This document shows, in pieces, positions 49,859 through 60,972 of a DNA stretch of 64,000 nt. The notes under the pieces were generated by a model. It ran no database searches, was not told the DNA's origin, and worked only from the letters and a program-made list of their open reading frames with translations. The first letter of the stretch is position 1, and each line of letters starts with the position of its first letter. Source of the DNA: Morella rubra (lineage: Eukaryota; Streptophyta; Magnoliopsida; Fagales; Myricaceae); assembly GCA_003952965.2 (NCBI GenBank), contig CM025851.1, positions 8,597,647 through 8,661,646 of the forward strand, in the 5' to 3' direction. A program made the position numbers and the translations under genes.

Positions 49859-51975
49859 AATAAAAATAAACTGTCTCCAAAATTAATTAAATTGCCTATG
49901 CTAACATAAAATAACTCTAACAAACAAAAAATAAACTAAACACTGCCAAAATAAAACAAACACTAAAAAATAAACAATCTAAACAAGCAAACAACTAAAC
50001 ATCGAAACATTCATCAAATAATCTATATTTAAAGAGGCAAACTCTAAATTAAAATTATAATGTTCTTTGAAATTTTAAAAAAAAGTAAAAGATAAAGATT
50101 AAAGGACATCTAAATTTAAAATTCCAAGCTTCATCCAACATTCCAACATGTTTATCATGTCCTCAAATTCTCCATCTATACAAAAGACAAAAACAAAACA
50201 AAATATTTATAAGAGAAATATTAAGACAACCAAATAATCAATTAACAAAACAAAATATTTATGAGAGATATACTAAGACAACCAACCAAATAAAAAGTCC
50301 AACTATCCAAGCTTCATCATGTTTAACATATCCTCAAGTTCTTCGTCCCTACAAAAGACAAAAACAAAACAAAACATTTATAAGAGAAATATTACGACAA
50401 CCAAATAATCAATTAACAAAATAAAATATATATCTAGTGTACCTATATCTAGTCTGTAACTCAAGTAACTCAAGGGATCATATCTAGTCTGTAATCAAAA
50501 TATCAAATTATAAAATCTGCAAATCACAATATAAATTCTGAAAATCATGCATCACAATAATCAAATATGAAAATTACAATATTTCAGTTCAAAATAGCAA
50601 TTATCAAATCTGCATCAACCAACATAGAGTCATAGATGCTGAAAATCAATAGCAGCTTAGGTTTGAACTGAAAATCAATAGCAACATAAACGCAAATCAC
50701 AATATAAATGGGGAGACAGTATGATCGAGCAAGTCATAATAATCAATAGCAGCTTAGGTTTGCTATAAATAGCAGTATAAATGCAAACCTCATAATCAAT
50801 AGCAATATAAATGAAAACCTCATAATCAATAGCAGCTTAGGTTTGCACCCCGATCCTTCCGTTTTTTTTTTGTTTTTTTGTTTTAAAATTAATTATGTTT
50901 TTTTATTAATTTTAGATTTAGTTTTAAATTTTTTATTTATGTAATGACACGTGTCACATTGTGATTGGACATGATGAATTTTCCGTTAAACAGGTCTAAC
51001 GGCGTTGGGTTCAGTGAGTTTTGATACCAAAATGATAAACCTAGTGAGCGTTTTGAAATTTTTTAAAACCCAGTGAGTTTTTTAAAAAGGCGTTAAAACT
51101 TAGTGTGGTATTTGTAAATTTTCCAAAAATTTAACCTAAGTTGTTGAAAGGAAGAAAATCCTTCTTTTATATTTCCTCTTGATGGCTTAAAAGAGATGTG
51201 CAAACCCTAAAACTAGGGTGCATCTTAAAGGCTCACGCTTGCTTTTAACTTCTAAAAATATAAGTGTTTCTAATTTTTTAGAAAAAATCATTTCTTTTTT
51301 TAACTTTAAACATGTGAATAACTATTCAAATTTAAAATGTTTGACTAATTCAAAAGAGGTAAAAATCTAATTTCAAATTTCAGAAAATTATTTCAAATTT
51401 AAAGAGAATGTTTTGAATTTGAAATATAAAACACAGATTTAAATAATTTTATCTTTTTATTAAGAAATCTTGTTACAAAGGTCCTATTCCAAGAACTTAA
51501 AACCATCATTAATAAGCCTAGAAAACACAACAAACCATCATTAATAATGTTAGAAAAAAAAAATTACACCCCCGGTCAAAAAAGACTGAGCCTTCTGTTT
51601 GGGAAGCACCATCAATTTTTTACTACAACGATTTTTTTCATTGAAATCAATATTTTTTTTTTAAGCTATCCAAACCAACAAGGAGAGAAATATATAGCGT
51701 CCTAAGCAGCGACTTGTCGTTCCTTCCAGGTCTTTTTACTTCATAGCCAAACAACTATTTTTTTCTTTTCATTTCTTTTTCCAACTTCACAAATTAGCAA
51801 CCAGAAAGAAGAACATATCCCCATACGAGTGCTCAAGGATGAAAGCGAAAACACAAAATACAACAAAATTTTAACATGTTCTCTAATCAAATCAATCAAA
51901 CGACTTAAAACATTGAAACCATACGAGAAGCGGATCTATAACGTATGTATTGTGTATAGCTTAGAAAAAAAAAAG
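49859..51975. other. AT-rich intergenic region with short dispersed repeats
   Basis: About three copies of a 50-base unit (CAAAATATTTATAAGAGAAATATTA...CAACCAAATAATCAATTAAC) lie between 50190 and 50430. The unit TCAATAGCAGCTTAGGTTTG occurs at about 50647, 50752 and 50825. A block at 50990-51120 repeats CAGTGAGTTTT-type motifs. No gene is supported. The left edge is the truncation point of the Ty3 element and the right edge the start of the MED15 copy. Confidence 0.55.
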
Positions 51976-53110
51976 GTGATGTATTGTGTATAAGTTATGA
52001 ATGGACAGGAAAGAACAATTTATCAGCGTCAAAAGCAAGAAGCTAGAGACAAACTGAAACGATTAATATGCAAGTAAAATCCTGCATACCATCTATAATG
52101 CTTTCACCTGTGTCTGGGGCCTTATTGCTATTGCCAGAAGGGTTGGACGGCAAAGAATTGGCTGGAGGATTCTGAGACTCAGTTTCCATTGTAAGCATCT
52201 TCAGAGAAATTTTTCGTAGGTAATCTCCCAGACATAGGTGATCAATCAAAAAACTTAAAACTCAGGGCACCGATGCACAATAGGAGGTTTAGAATTCTGC
52301 AAGTACAGATAATTATAAAGGTGGACATACATCATGAAAATTATAGGAACCAGCGCTACGCAAGTACCTGACTTGTGGCATCACTGTAAGTCCTTTCCTC
52401 AAACCTTATAGCTATTTTCTTCAATTCATGCAAACCATCTTGACCGTTAATGGGGAGATGCCTCTTCAATGTATCCATTCTACAAACACAAGTGAGACTC
52501 CTAAGAAGTTACCAGCCATTCAAGCTCAATGAAGCTATTAACGAATGAGAAACCCCAATTGGAAAAACTACGACGGCAGTGCAGAACTTGAGCCACAAAA
52601 AATACAAAGGAATATTACAAACAAATTTTCATTAAATATGAGAAGAATGAAGAACAAGCAACAGATAATTTGCCCTTCACCTTTTCCTTCTAATTTGCAG
52701 TAATTACTCAGAACGAAGAACGGATTTCAATTTCCGTCACGCACAGTATAAAAAAATATTAAGTTGTACAGCAAATCAAATGAAAAGAAAAAAGAAACAA
52801 GCATATCACCACCTCCAATTAAGTAACAAGCGGAAGCTTGGCTTCTGTAATGATAAATATACAGCGCCTGTGTGCGCCACACATTTCACTTTTGATGCCA
52901 CAAATTAAAGAACACAGTTAATCTAGAAAATATTCCGGACTCGAAGTACCGGTACTTAGTTTCACACAGAAGCGAGGACGGCCGACCCATTAATCATGCG
53001 AGTTGGAGTCAGTATTCGATACGAAAAGTTGCCAATTTTTAACAATTTAGAAAACCGAAACTTTCAAATGAAACACAAACCCGTGGAGAAGAATTAAAGA
53101 ACAAGAAAAT
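51976..53110 (-). pseudogene. Partial MED15 pseudogene: exons 2-3 and flanking introns
   Basis: This segment is closely similar to 36160-38455 of the functional gene, minus the 1.1-kb intron segment. Exon-2-like sequence is at 52479-52368 (112 bp, open: [15 protein letters not shown]) and exon-3-like sequence at 52228-52108 (121 bp, same length as the parent). Both would read, but the exon-3 acceptor has changed from CAG to CTG and exons 4-11 are absent. The copy stops at 53110, where a transposon TIR begins. It is a duplicated, non-functional 5' fragment about 16 kb upstream of the MED15a start. Confidence 0.9.
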
Positions 53111-53120
53111 TTTTTTTTAG

Positions 53121-55216
53121 CATTTTAGTCCTTAAATTTTGGTCATCTTTTTATTTCAGTCCTCAATTTTCAAACTTTAAAATTTTGATCCTTACGTATT
53201 CTCATTTTTACAAAAGCACCCTTCTATCGATTTCGTTTTTTTCTTACCCGCAACACTTACCTCGTCGGCCTGAGATCCACGTGTCACTTAACTAAGCCAT
53301 GTCACCGCCAACTAAGCTGGCTCCATGGCAAATGGCGTCGTCCAAGGGAACATCGTTTTCCTCGGTTCCTGCAGGGTCTTCAGCTCTATTGGCTTCATCT
53401 TCGGCTTGGGTTTCTTCAGCATATACGGAACATAATTGCGATCTTCTTTCTTTCCCTACCTCAAACTGAAATGATACTTTGGAAGCGGCTCACCTGCACT
53501 TGGAGGGCCTCCCTTCCCACCCGTTTTTAAACGAGAGGGCGCCACCTACACAAGATTACAGCTCCGAAGACTAGCAACGCCATTCAATTCGGCAAGATTG
53601 CATTTGGCACTGAGGAGCTCGGCCATATCATGCACCTCAAGCGCAAGGTGGAGCAAGACGTTCGACCTCCCTTTCATCCTCTCTGCGTAGCTAAAGCTTG
53701 GTGGCTCCACCATTGTCGTCTCTGACATAGCTAATGGCTCTGCTATCCCGTAAGCCTTTCACTATCTGTTTTTTCATACGCATTTGAACGGTAGACACTC
53801 TTCCATGCATGCTGGCTAATAAGTCGAGTTTATTGGTTTCGCCTGGATCTGTAAAACACAGGGCCAACTGTTTGCACTTGATTATTTTTTTTTTGCTATT
53901 TTTGGTCTAAGTTTTCAATAGTTACGTGTTGAAATATACTTGATCTCTTTAGGTTTTCTTAGTGAGTTCTTCCTTCTAGTTTTGATACGATCTTGCTCAC
54001 TTCATCGTAACCTTTTGGCTCTGTCATATTATTTTTCACCGGTTCCTCTGTATTTCCTTCATTTCAGATTTAAATGTAGTGATTCTCTCCGGTGATTCCC
54101 TTTTCTTTGTTGTATTCTTGATATATACAGTTGAATGCATGCTTATGTTTTCACTCCTTTGCTTTCGGTCTTGCCTTTACTTATCGTTTTGTTTTCTTCT
54201 CCATTGGAAATATACGGTATACACTTGCCTTCTAGTTTTGTGATCTTTCTAGAGTTTTTTTTCGTGTGACTTTCCAGTTGCTTGTTTAATGTTCTTTTTG
54301 CTAAACATGTAGGGATAAACGCCATAATAGGTATTTTTTTATTTTGGTTGAAGACAAACTGCAGAGTAGCTCTGATCTTTTGTTTGTTTGCGTAAGTTTT
54401 TTAATCTGTGAACTTTTGTTGAAAAGGATCTCTGATTGTTTGTTTGTCAGCGAGGATCCGCTGCCGTCCCCGTGGACTCGTTCTGGATGTTGTAGTCGGC
54501 CATGAATAGCAAGGCTGAAGTTTTGGAGCCTGTGCTAAAAGAAGCCTGAATTTAGTACGAGAAACAGAGTGTGCTTGTACTTTTGGATTTTCCATTTTTG
54601 ATGCTTTTATGCTTTTCTTTTTTTCTTCTGAGATATTTTTTTTGGCTCTTTTCCTTTATGGATTTCTAGTTTCCGGTGGATCTGTGATGAACTTGAACTC
54701 TATTTCGGCGGTTTTTGTTGCTGGGCTATGTTCTTGGTTTCTGGGTTTGTTATGAATCGGTAGTTCGTATATTTTTTTGTTTTCTCAGGATTTTTTGCTT
54801 TTGGGGGTTTCCGTGTTTTTCTTCCAGTGAATGATTTTATGGTGTTGTATTTGACTTCGTAATAGAATTTTTACTCTTATTATAGGAGAACGTACCAATT
54901 GAAGAGGTTTTGCAGACGTTGAAGTGCAATAAAGATGGTCTCACAACACAAGATGCACAGGAGAGGAAGAAGAAGCACAGGGTGGCAAAAAGAGGATGAG
55001 AGTAAACTGGAAGCCAAGTTGGCATTGACATGGCTTAGTTAAGTGACACGTGGACCTCAGGCTGATGTGGTAAGCGCTGACATTAAGAAAAGAGACCGAA
55101 TCTTGATGAAGGTGTTTTTGTAAAAATAGAATACGGAAGGAATAAAATTTTGAAGTATGAGAGCGAGAGATTGAGATGGAAAAGTGACCAAAATTCAAGG
55201 ATTATAATATCAATTT
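53121..55216. mobile_element. Pack-MULE-like element 1 with long terminal inverted repeats
   Basis: The left TIR is about 53121-53312 and the right TIR about 55023-55216. On reverse-complementing, both share CCTTxAATTTTGGTCA near the outer end, TTTTTACAAAA in the middle, and CCACGTGTCACTTAACTAAGCC near the inner end, over roughly 190 bp with indels. Long TIRs plus captured host gene sequence and no transposase are typical of non-autonomous Mutator-like elements (Pack-MULEs). I could not confirm a 9-bp TSD because the flanks were later rearranged. The interior carries H+-ATPase gene sequence (54502-54966) and an unidentified GC-rich piece (53330-53760). Confidence 0.75.
54502..54966 (+). pseudogene. 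Captured 5' end of a plasma-membrane H+-ATPase gene
   Basis: Exon-1-like sequence at 54502-54546 reads MNSKAEVLEPVLKEA. After an intron-like stretch ending TTATTATAG, exon-2-like sequence at 54886-54966 reads ENVPIEEVLQTLKCNKDGLTTQDAQER. These match in order and intron position the N-terminus of P3A plasma-membrane proton pumps (AHA/PMA type). The sequence is cut off there and continues into element sequence shared with the second transposon. A TGA replaces the last exon-1 codons, so it is not functional. The upstream GC-rich leader may also be captured. The parent gene is elsewhere in the genome. Confidence 0.8.
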
Positions 55217-55218
55217 CC

Positions 55219-55575
55219 AGTGAAATTATCCATCATTGTGCTTTCCCAATTCGACTCTATCCAAACCTCTGTCTCTGTCTCTCTCTCTCTCTCAAAATTT
55301 AGGTACAAATCACGAAGAATCAGAATTCCTGTTCGTAATCTTATCTATCATCTTCTTTTTAAATTGAACGATTTTGAGCTTGAGTTTAATTATATCGTTG
55401 CTGGGTTTTCGATTTGGTTGTAAATTGTTAGAGGACCATACTAATAATTGGAGGCCCACTCCAAGTCAAGGTCTCGTCGTCGTCGTAGTCGAAGCCGGAG
55501 AACCCACCATGGACAACGGCGATTGGAGGGCCTAACTAGTGTACGATGGGTTAGATTCGTTTCTGTTTTTTTTTT
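55219..55575 (+). pseudogene. Inverted MED15 exon-1/5' UTR fragment
   Basis: It matches the reverse complement of 38470-38900: promoter edge (GAAATTATCC), CT repeat, 5' UTR intron (GTACAAATC...), exon 1 (ACTAATAATTGGAGGCCC) and a little of intron 1 (GATGGGTTAGATTCGTTT). Relative to the exon 2-3 copy at 52 kb it lies in the opposite orientation. Seven bases including the ATG are deleted (after 55436). The end of exon 1 with its splice donor and CT repeat is also missing (near 55539). It cannot encode protein. It sits exactly between two facing transposon TIRs. Confidence 0.88.
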
Positions 55576-55809
55576 TTTTTGGAAAATTGTAATTTTTATT
55601 CCTAAGATTTTGATCACTTTTACGTATTAATTATTCACGTTTAAATTTTAAAATTATAATCCTTCAGTTTTCTATTTTTGACAGAATCATCCTTCGTCTC
55701 TCTTTTTTAACTGTAGCACTTGTCACATCAGCTTGAACTCTAGGTGACACTGAACTAAGCCATGCCATTTGCCAAATTAGCTTCCAGATTAAAAAAAAAA
55801 GGTCGTCAG

Positions 55810-56094
55810 CTAACAGGCTCTCCTCCTTGCAAACAAATTCTCCATGGATTGGTTCCTCTCGAGCTTTGAAGTCCCCAGATCTATAAGGTTCTTTTGGTCA
55901 TCTTCCGTCCACTTAATTGCCGATTTACTCTCATCATCATCCTCGTGAATTTTTGATTCTTCATTCAAAATCTTTGGGTGGGGTCCAGTTGATTGGGCAC
56001 CAATCTCCAATCTTTGGGTATTGTTTCTAGTTGGGATCTCAAATAAATAACCTTTGTGCAAAGTCCTCTTACGAGTTTGGCCTCGAAAAATCAA
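55810..56094 (-). pseudogene. Captured fragment of an acidic plant protein with a WTEDDQKN motif
   Basis: The frame reads an acidic stretch (HEDDDESKSA) followed by IKWTEDDQKNLIDLGTSKLE and RNQSMENLFARRRA, then a stop. I recall this motif order from a family of large plant proteins of unknown function (At5g17910/At1g07330 type), where ERNQRLENLIARRRA follows. The fragment starts immediately inside the left TIR of element 2 and lacks the rest of that protein, so it is a captured piece and not a gene. The family assignment is from memory and should be searched. Confidence 0.55.
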
Positions 56095-57900
56095 ATCCCT
56101 CCAAACCTATGTTGGGATTTCTTGCTAAAGTCCAATGGAAGATGCTTTTTTAGGCGTTGGTGGCGAAACCAACCTGGGTATTTGAGAAAATTTCAGCGGA
56201 ATGCCAGAGGAGACCATGGACCTGCCCGTTTGAATTCAACAAAAATTGAATTTTTCCAAAGTTTTCTCAAGTCTCTATGCAATGTATTCGAAGCCTTCCA
56301 GAGGAATGGGACTAGGGGCACTGTGCTTGTGACACAGATTTTGTAGTATCAGATGAAGAAGATGAAGGATTAGAAAAATGATGAAGAAGTTGGACATTTT
56401 TTTTTTTTTTTTCTGTTTGAGAATTGGCTGTATTCAGAAATTTTCTTATAACAACTTTAGCTCGTCAATACTCTGTCATTGTATAAGGTACTAGGTGTTT
56501 TTTAGAATGCCAAAGAATATTGGGCTGAGTCATCAAAGTTTGTTATTTATTATTCTGTACATATATGGACACAAATTGTATAGTATGAATTGAATGAATG
56601 AAATTGATAATTTCTTGCAAAATCTGTCATGGTTGCAAGTTTTCTTGGTTTATGTTATTTAATTTTTTTCAGCTTCTTTTGGTCTATTAGTTAGCACAAT
56701 AGGCATTTGACTTAAGAGTGTTTTATTAGTTAATTTGTCCTAGTCTTAGTTTAAAAATAGTGGCTTAATGACCTTGAAAAGAGACGAAATCTTTATCCTT
56801 CACTTGAAAAGAAGCCCAATATGGTACAGATTTAGCATTTGTTTCAAAAAAAGGGGGAGATAACTCTCCGTTTTTCTATGCAAGTCTCAAATCAAAACCA
56901 ACCCACAAATTTGACATTATTAAAATTGAAATCCAAACAAAGTAAAGCACTAGTCTGCACAAACAAGATAGTAGAAAGGTTAAAAACTGATAGATTTTGA
57001 TCAATAACAAATGTATTCTTATTCAATGAACAATCAGAGTACAACCTTTGTCTATTTATACTCGAATTGGCTGTGACTTGTACTAGACGACTCTATTTGA
57101 CATTTTATTGAACACGTAATGTGCTGCAAAAGTCTAGAGACATATGGCAATAGTCTATTATAATTGTATAACCTTATAGTCAAAGGAGAAGAACTGAAGG
57201 GAGAGATAAATACTACCTCCAGAGACAAAAAAAAAAAGAGAGGAGAAAAGCTGAAAAAATAGAAGGATATGTTTGATCATCTTTCTCTCTTTCCCTCTCA
57301 CTCAAAAATAGAATTCTGCAGTTTTTTAGTTTTTTTCTCAAAGATTTTTTCTCGATAATGAGAGACATAGTTTCCTATTTCAATGAAAACAAAAGTAAAT
57401 GTCTCTCATCCTTCATGTTCTAGTTATCTGAACACAACTTGTACAAACCAGGCTAATCCCTTCAGTCCAAAACTCGGTCCCTATGTTTACAAGATCACCC
57501 TGTTAACCCAAAAGCAAATCTAGATCACAGTCACTTGGTGCAAGAACCATTCTTCTCAAGGACTAAGCATAAGCTTTGGCGATGAGCACCACCCTTCAGG
57601 CTTAACACCAGCTCGCGGTTATTCAGGAAGATGAAAGGGAGCAAAATGATGGAATCTGATAATCTAAGCATCGAAGTCTTCTGGGATCTCTCCACTGCTA
57701 AATATGGCACATGAGCTAAGAAATTCATGCTCTTCTCCTTCAGAAACTCATGAGGAAGTAGAAGAAGACAGTGCTGATGAAAACGAGGATAACGATGAGG
57801 AAGAAGAAGCACAGGGTTGCAAAGAGGATGAGATGGCTTAGTTAAGTGTCACGTGGAGTTCAAGTTGACATGGCAAGTGCTACCGTTAAGAAGAGAGACT

Positions 57901-58877
57901 GAATACTGATTTTGTCAGCTTGTATCCAGCGTAAGTTCTAGAAAGAGAGAGTCTCCTCCCTCTCTCTAGAACCCCCTCCTCCACTCCCTCTCCTCTCCTC
58001 TCATCCGGCTGCCCTCCTGGTGGCCAGAGATTCTCTTTTCCTTTCTTTTTGGGCCTTTTTTTGGGTTATTTTGGAGGTTAGATCTCGGCCTCTCCGGTGG
58101 TCTCTGGTATACACGGTCCCATTGGTGGGCTTCGTCTCCTCCCAGCGTTCCGTTCTGGCCATGAGCAGTGGTCATCGGCCGGCGCGTGAGCTCTCATGCG
58201 CCCGACCTCTTATGCATTTCCTCTGGTTGTTTTGTGCGTTTTTTGGAGGTCTCGGCCTTCCTAGCCGTGCTTACCCTCCCTCGCAATCCTTGTGCTCTCT
58301 TTCTGATCTCTCTTTGCCGACGTCTCACGGTCCTGCGCTGCTTTGCACGCATGTGATGCTTCGGTGTTCGGTGTTTTTGGTTGTGAGGCCCTTTTGCCGC
58401 CGTTGTTTTGTGCCACTTGCAGTTGCCCCTTCTCCTCCTCTCTGGTGTGCAGCCAGTCATTGCCTAAAGATCGCCCTGAAGGAGTCGGATCATTGCTCTG
58501 ATTGCCCCTCCTCCAGTGGAAGCTGCCATCGCCTTGAGTGGTGGTTTTGTTGTGTGTCGGTCTTTGTGATCGATTTGTGTTTGTATTGTTCTCTGCCTCT
58601 TGTGGCCAGTTTGTATTGTGTTCTACCTCTTATGGCCAGTTTGTATTTGTGTTGTGTGCTAGTCCTTGTGGTCAGTTTGTGGTTCTGGTTGTTTTTCGGT
58701 CCTTATGACCATTGGTGGTTCTGACACTTGTGTTTGGTTGTAGGGCCTCTAGGTCCGTTTAGGTTTTTCCCTGGCGTTTTGGTCAATTTTCTGTTTTGTT
58801 CTGACTGTATGCTTCTACTTTTCGGTTTTTAATAAATTATCTTTGCCTAGAAAAAAAAAAGAATACATATTTTGTCA
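57901..58877 (+). mobile_element. GC-rich poly(A)-tailed non-autonomous retroposon, copy B
   Basis: The body is 57918-58860 (943 bp), flanked by a 17-bp duplication GAATACNNATTTTGTCA at 57901-57917 and 58861-58877 (two mismatches). The 3' end is AATAAATTATCTTTGCCTAG plus A10. The insertion splits the right TIR of element 2; removing it rejoins the TIR. The body is GC/CT-rich, contains GGCCGGCGCGTGAGCTCTCA and GGTATACACGG blocks also found in copy A, and has no reverse transcriptase. A 234-codon frame (58020-58724) is low-complexity and Leu/Ser/Cys-rich, and probably not coding. Confidence 0.8.
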
Positions 58878-58964
58878 AACATAGAAAACTGAAGAATTAT
58901 AATTTTGAAATTTGAAGTGAAGGACTAATACATAAAAGTGGCCAAAATTTAATGACTATTGAAG

Positions 58965-60972
58965 TGCTCTCGCGGCTATTTCGTCGTGCTGAAGATCTTC
59001 GATTGCTCCATGGTATAAAAGCAGTGAGGTATGCCCCTCCTATCTCTCATCTAATGTTTGTTGATGACCTTATTATTTTTTGTCGTGCGAATGGGCGAGA
59101 AGCTATGGAGATTCATGCTATTCTGGAGCGATATGCGCGGTGGTTTGGGCAAATGGTCAGCAATTCCAAATCTGCCATTTGGTGCAATCGAAATACTCAT
59201 CCTGAGATTATAGCATCTATGCAATCTATCCTAAAACTCAAATCCATGTCTTCTTCAAGCAAATACTTGGACTTACCCCTTTTTATTGGCAGATCAAAAA
59301 AAGCTGCCTTGAGAAGTGAAAGCTAAGGTGATGCAAAAAGTAGCGGGATGGAAGATGCGAACTTTATCACAAGCCGGTCATACTACTATGATCAAAGCGG
59401 TAGCTCTTGCCCTTCCATAATATTGTATGACTACTTTCTTACTACCGAAGGGATGGTGTGAGGATATTGATAAGTTTTTAAAAGATTTTTGGTGGGGTTT
59501 CCCTCAATCTAAAAATCGAAACTATACACCTAAAGCATGGGACCTGCTGTGTCTTCCAAAAGCCAATGGAGGCTTGGGGTTTCGTCGTACTTATGAGATT
59601 AATATGGCTTGTATTGCTAAATTGGCTTGGTTAATCCACACCAACCCTCAAAGCCTTTGGGTTCAAATTTTAAAAGAAAAGTATTTTCCTACAGCCCTTT
59701 TTCTAGAAGCGAAGGTGAAAGCAAATGCATCGTGGATTTGGAAAGGGATAATGCAAACGAGACCAATCATTGGGGAGGGGTGGTGTATATTGCCAGGAAG
59801 TGGAGAGGTTGATATTTGTAGGGATCCTTGGCTGCCTACTCATCCGCATAGAAGACCCCATTGCAGAAGAGAAGGACTTGAGAACCCCCATCTCCAAGTG
59901 GTAGCAGATTTAGTTGACCATAATAGTGGGACGTGGACCAACATCTGATCTATGCTACTTTTGAACAGCAGTCAGCTCAGCTCATTCTTGGACAACCCAC
60001 CCCGCGTCCAGATGGACATGATAGAATAATATGGCGTGCTGACCCCTAGGGTGTCTTCACAATTAAATCGATAGTTGGAACTAAACAGTTGAAGCGCTGC
60101 CCTCCTTCCCTCCAACAAGGCAGCTGACTATGGAAAGCTTTGTGGAAAGTTGACATTGAAGATAGGCTGAAATTAATCTTATGGAAGGTAGCTTCTAATG
60201 GTTTGCCTCTACCGGGGATGTTTCTACCAGCCAATGCGTTCAATGTGGTAGCTTGGGCAAAATGTTCTCTTTGTTCTGAGGGCATGGATACTCCACTTCA
60301 CCTATTTACTCAATGCTCGGTGGCCAGATCTCTTTGGCGTCACTCTCCTCGACCTTTGGATATCACCTACATTCCTCTAACTTCAATGTCACAATTGATA
60401 GAATTTATTGTCATTGACAAGGGAGGAAATACTCTGCACCATCGTAAGCATCAAGCTTTGATAATTAATGCTGCCATTGTCCTCGACACGTTGTGGCAAG
60501 CTCGTAATGATGTTGCGTATAATGGTAAGGTAGTGGTTCCCCATTACAATGTAATGGAACGAATCAACGCTATGGACCCTCTGCTTGGTGAAGCTATAAC
60601 AGTTTCGACTGCAATGACTCAGGCCTCCCGACTCGGCTGGCGTAAAGTAGTGTTTGAATGTGATTCGCTCCAGCTTGTATCAGAGATCAATTCCAAACCA
60701 GATCCCCCTATGTGGTGTATCTCGACACAGGTGGAGTTTATTTTATCCCAGCTGAGCCGGTTTCCAGATTGGAGTGTAACATGGATCCCTCACAAGTTGA
60801 ACCAAATGGCGCATTTGTTAGCAAAGTGGGTAGCTAGCACTTCAACTGAAGGATTTGTTTCTATGCACCTTATTCCTTTTTCTATTGTCTGTTGCAATCT
60901 GTAATCTCCTATTTTTTGTAAGGGCTGTTTGTCATCTTTGGTTTCAACAATGAAACTTGACTTAGAAAAAAA
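58965..60972 (+). pseudogene. 5'-truncated, decayed L1-type LINE (RT C-term, zf-RVT, RNase H)
   Basis: It starts inside the reverse transcriptase (EVLSRLFRR...) with the catalytic FVDD at 59057-59068 (FADD in most relatives). The thumb/connection region follows (RTLSQAGHTTMIKAVALALP, then FLLPKGWCEDIDKFLKDFWWG and GGLGFR), then a zinc-binding RT domain (LWKVASNGLPLPG, CSLCSEGMDTPLHLFTQC). The RNase H C-terminal half follows (LGEAITVSTAMTQASRLGW, FECDSLQLVSEIN). The RNase H start with its first catalytic Asp appears deleted. At least two frame breaks (near 59325 and 59948-60130) disable it. The 3' end is CTTGACTTAGAAAAAAAAAA at 60952-60972, like the ends of the retroposons nearby. No clear TSD was found. 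Confidence 0.85.

Larger units (their letters stand above)
55581..58964. mobile_element. Pack-MULE-like element 2 with long TIRs, interrupted by a retroposon
   Basis: The left TIR is about 55581-55770. The right TIR is 57828-57917 continued at 58878-58964 after the retroposon insertion. The shared TIR core includes ACTTTTAxGTATTA, AAAATTATAATxCTTCAGTTTTCTAT, TTTGACA and CACTxAACTAAGCCAT. The TIR family is the same as in element 1, and the two elements also share internal sequence just inside the right TIR (GAAGAAGAAGCACAGGGTxGC). No transposase is present. The interior is a patchwork including a recognisable host protein fragment on the minus strand (55810-56094). Confidence 0.7.

Noticed and set aside
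58020..58724. 234-codon frame rich in Leu, Ser and Cys
   Set aside because: It lies wholly inside the TSD-flanked retroposon copy B, is low-complexity with no domain, and is not matched by an equivalent frame in copy A.
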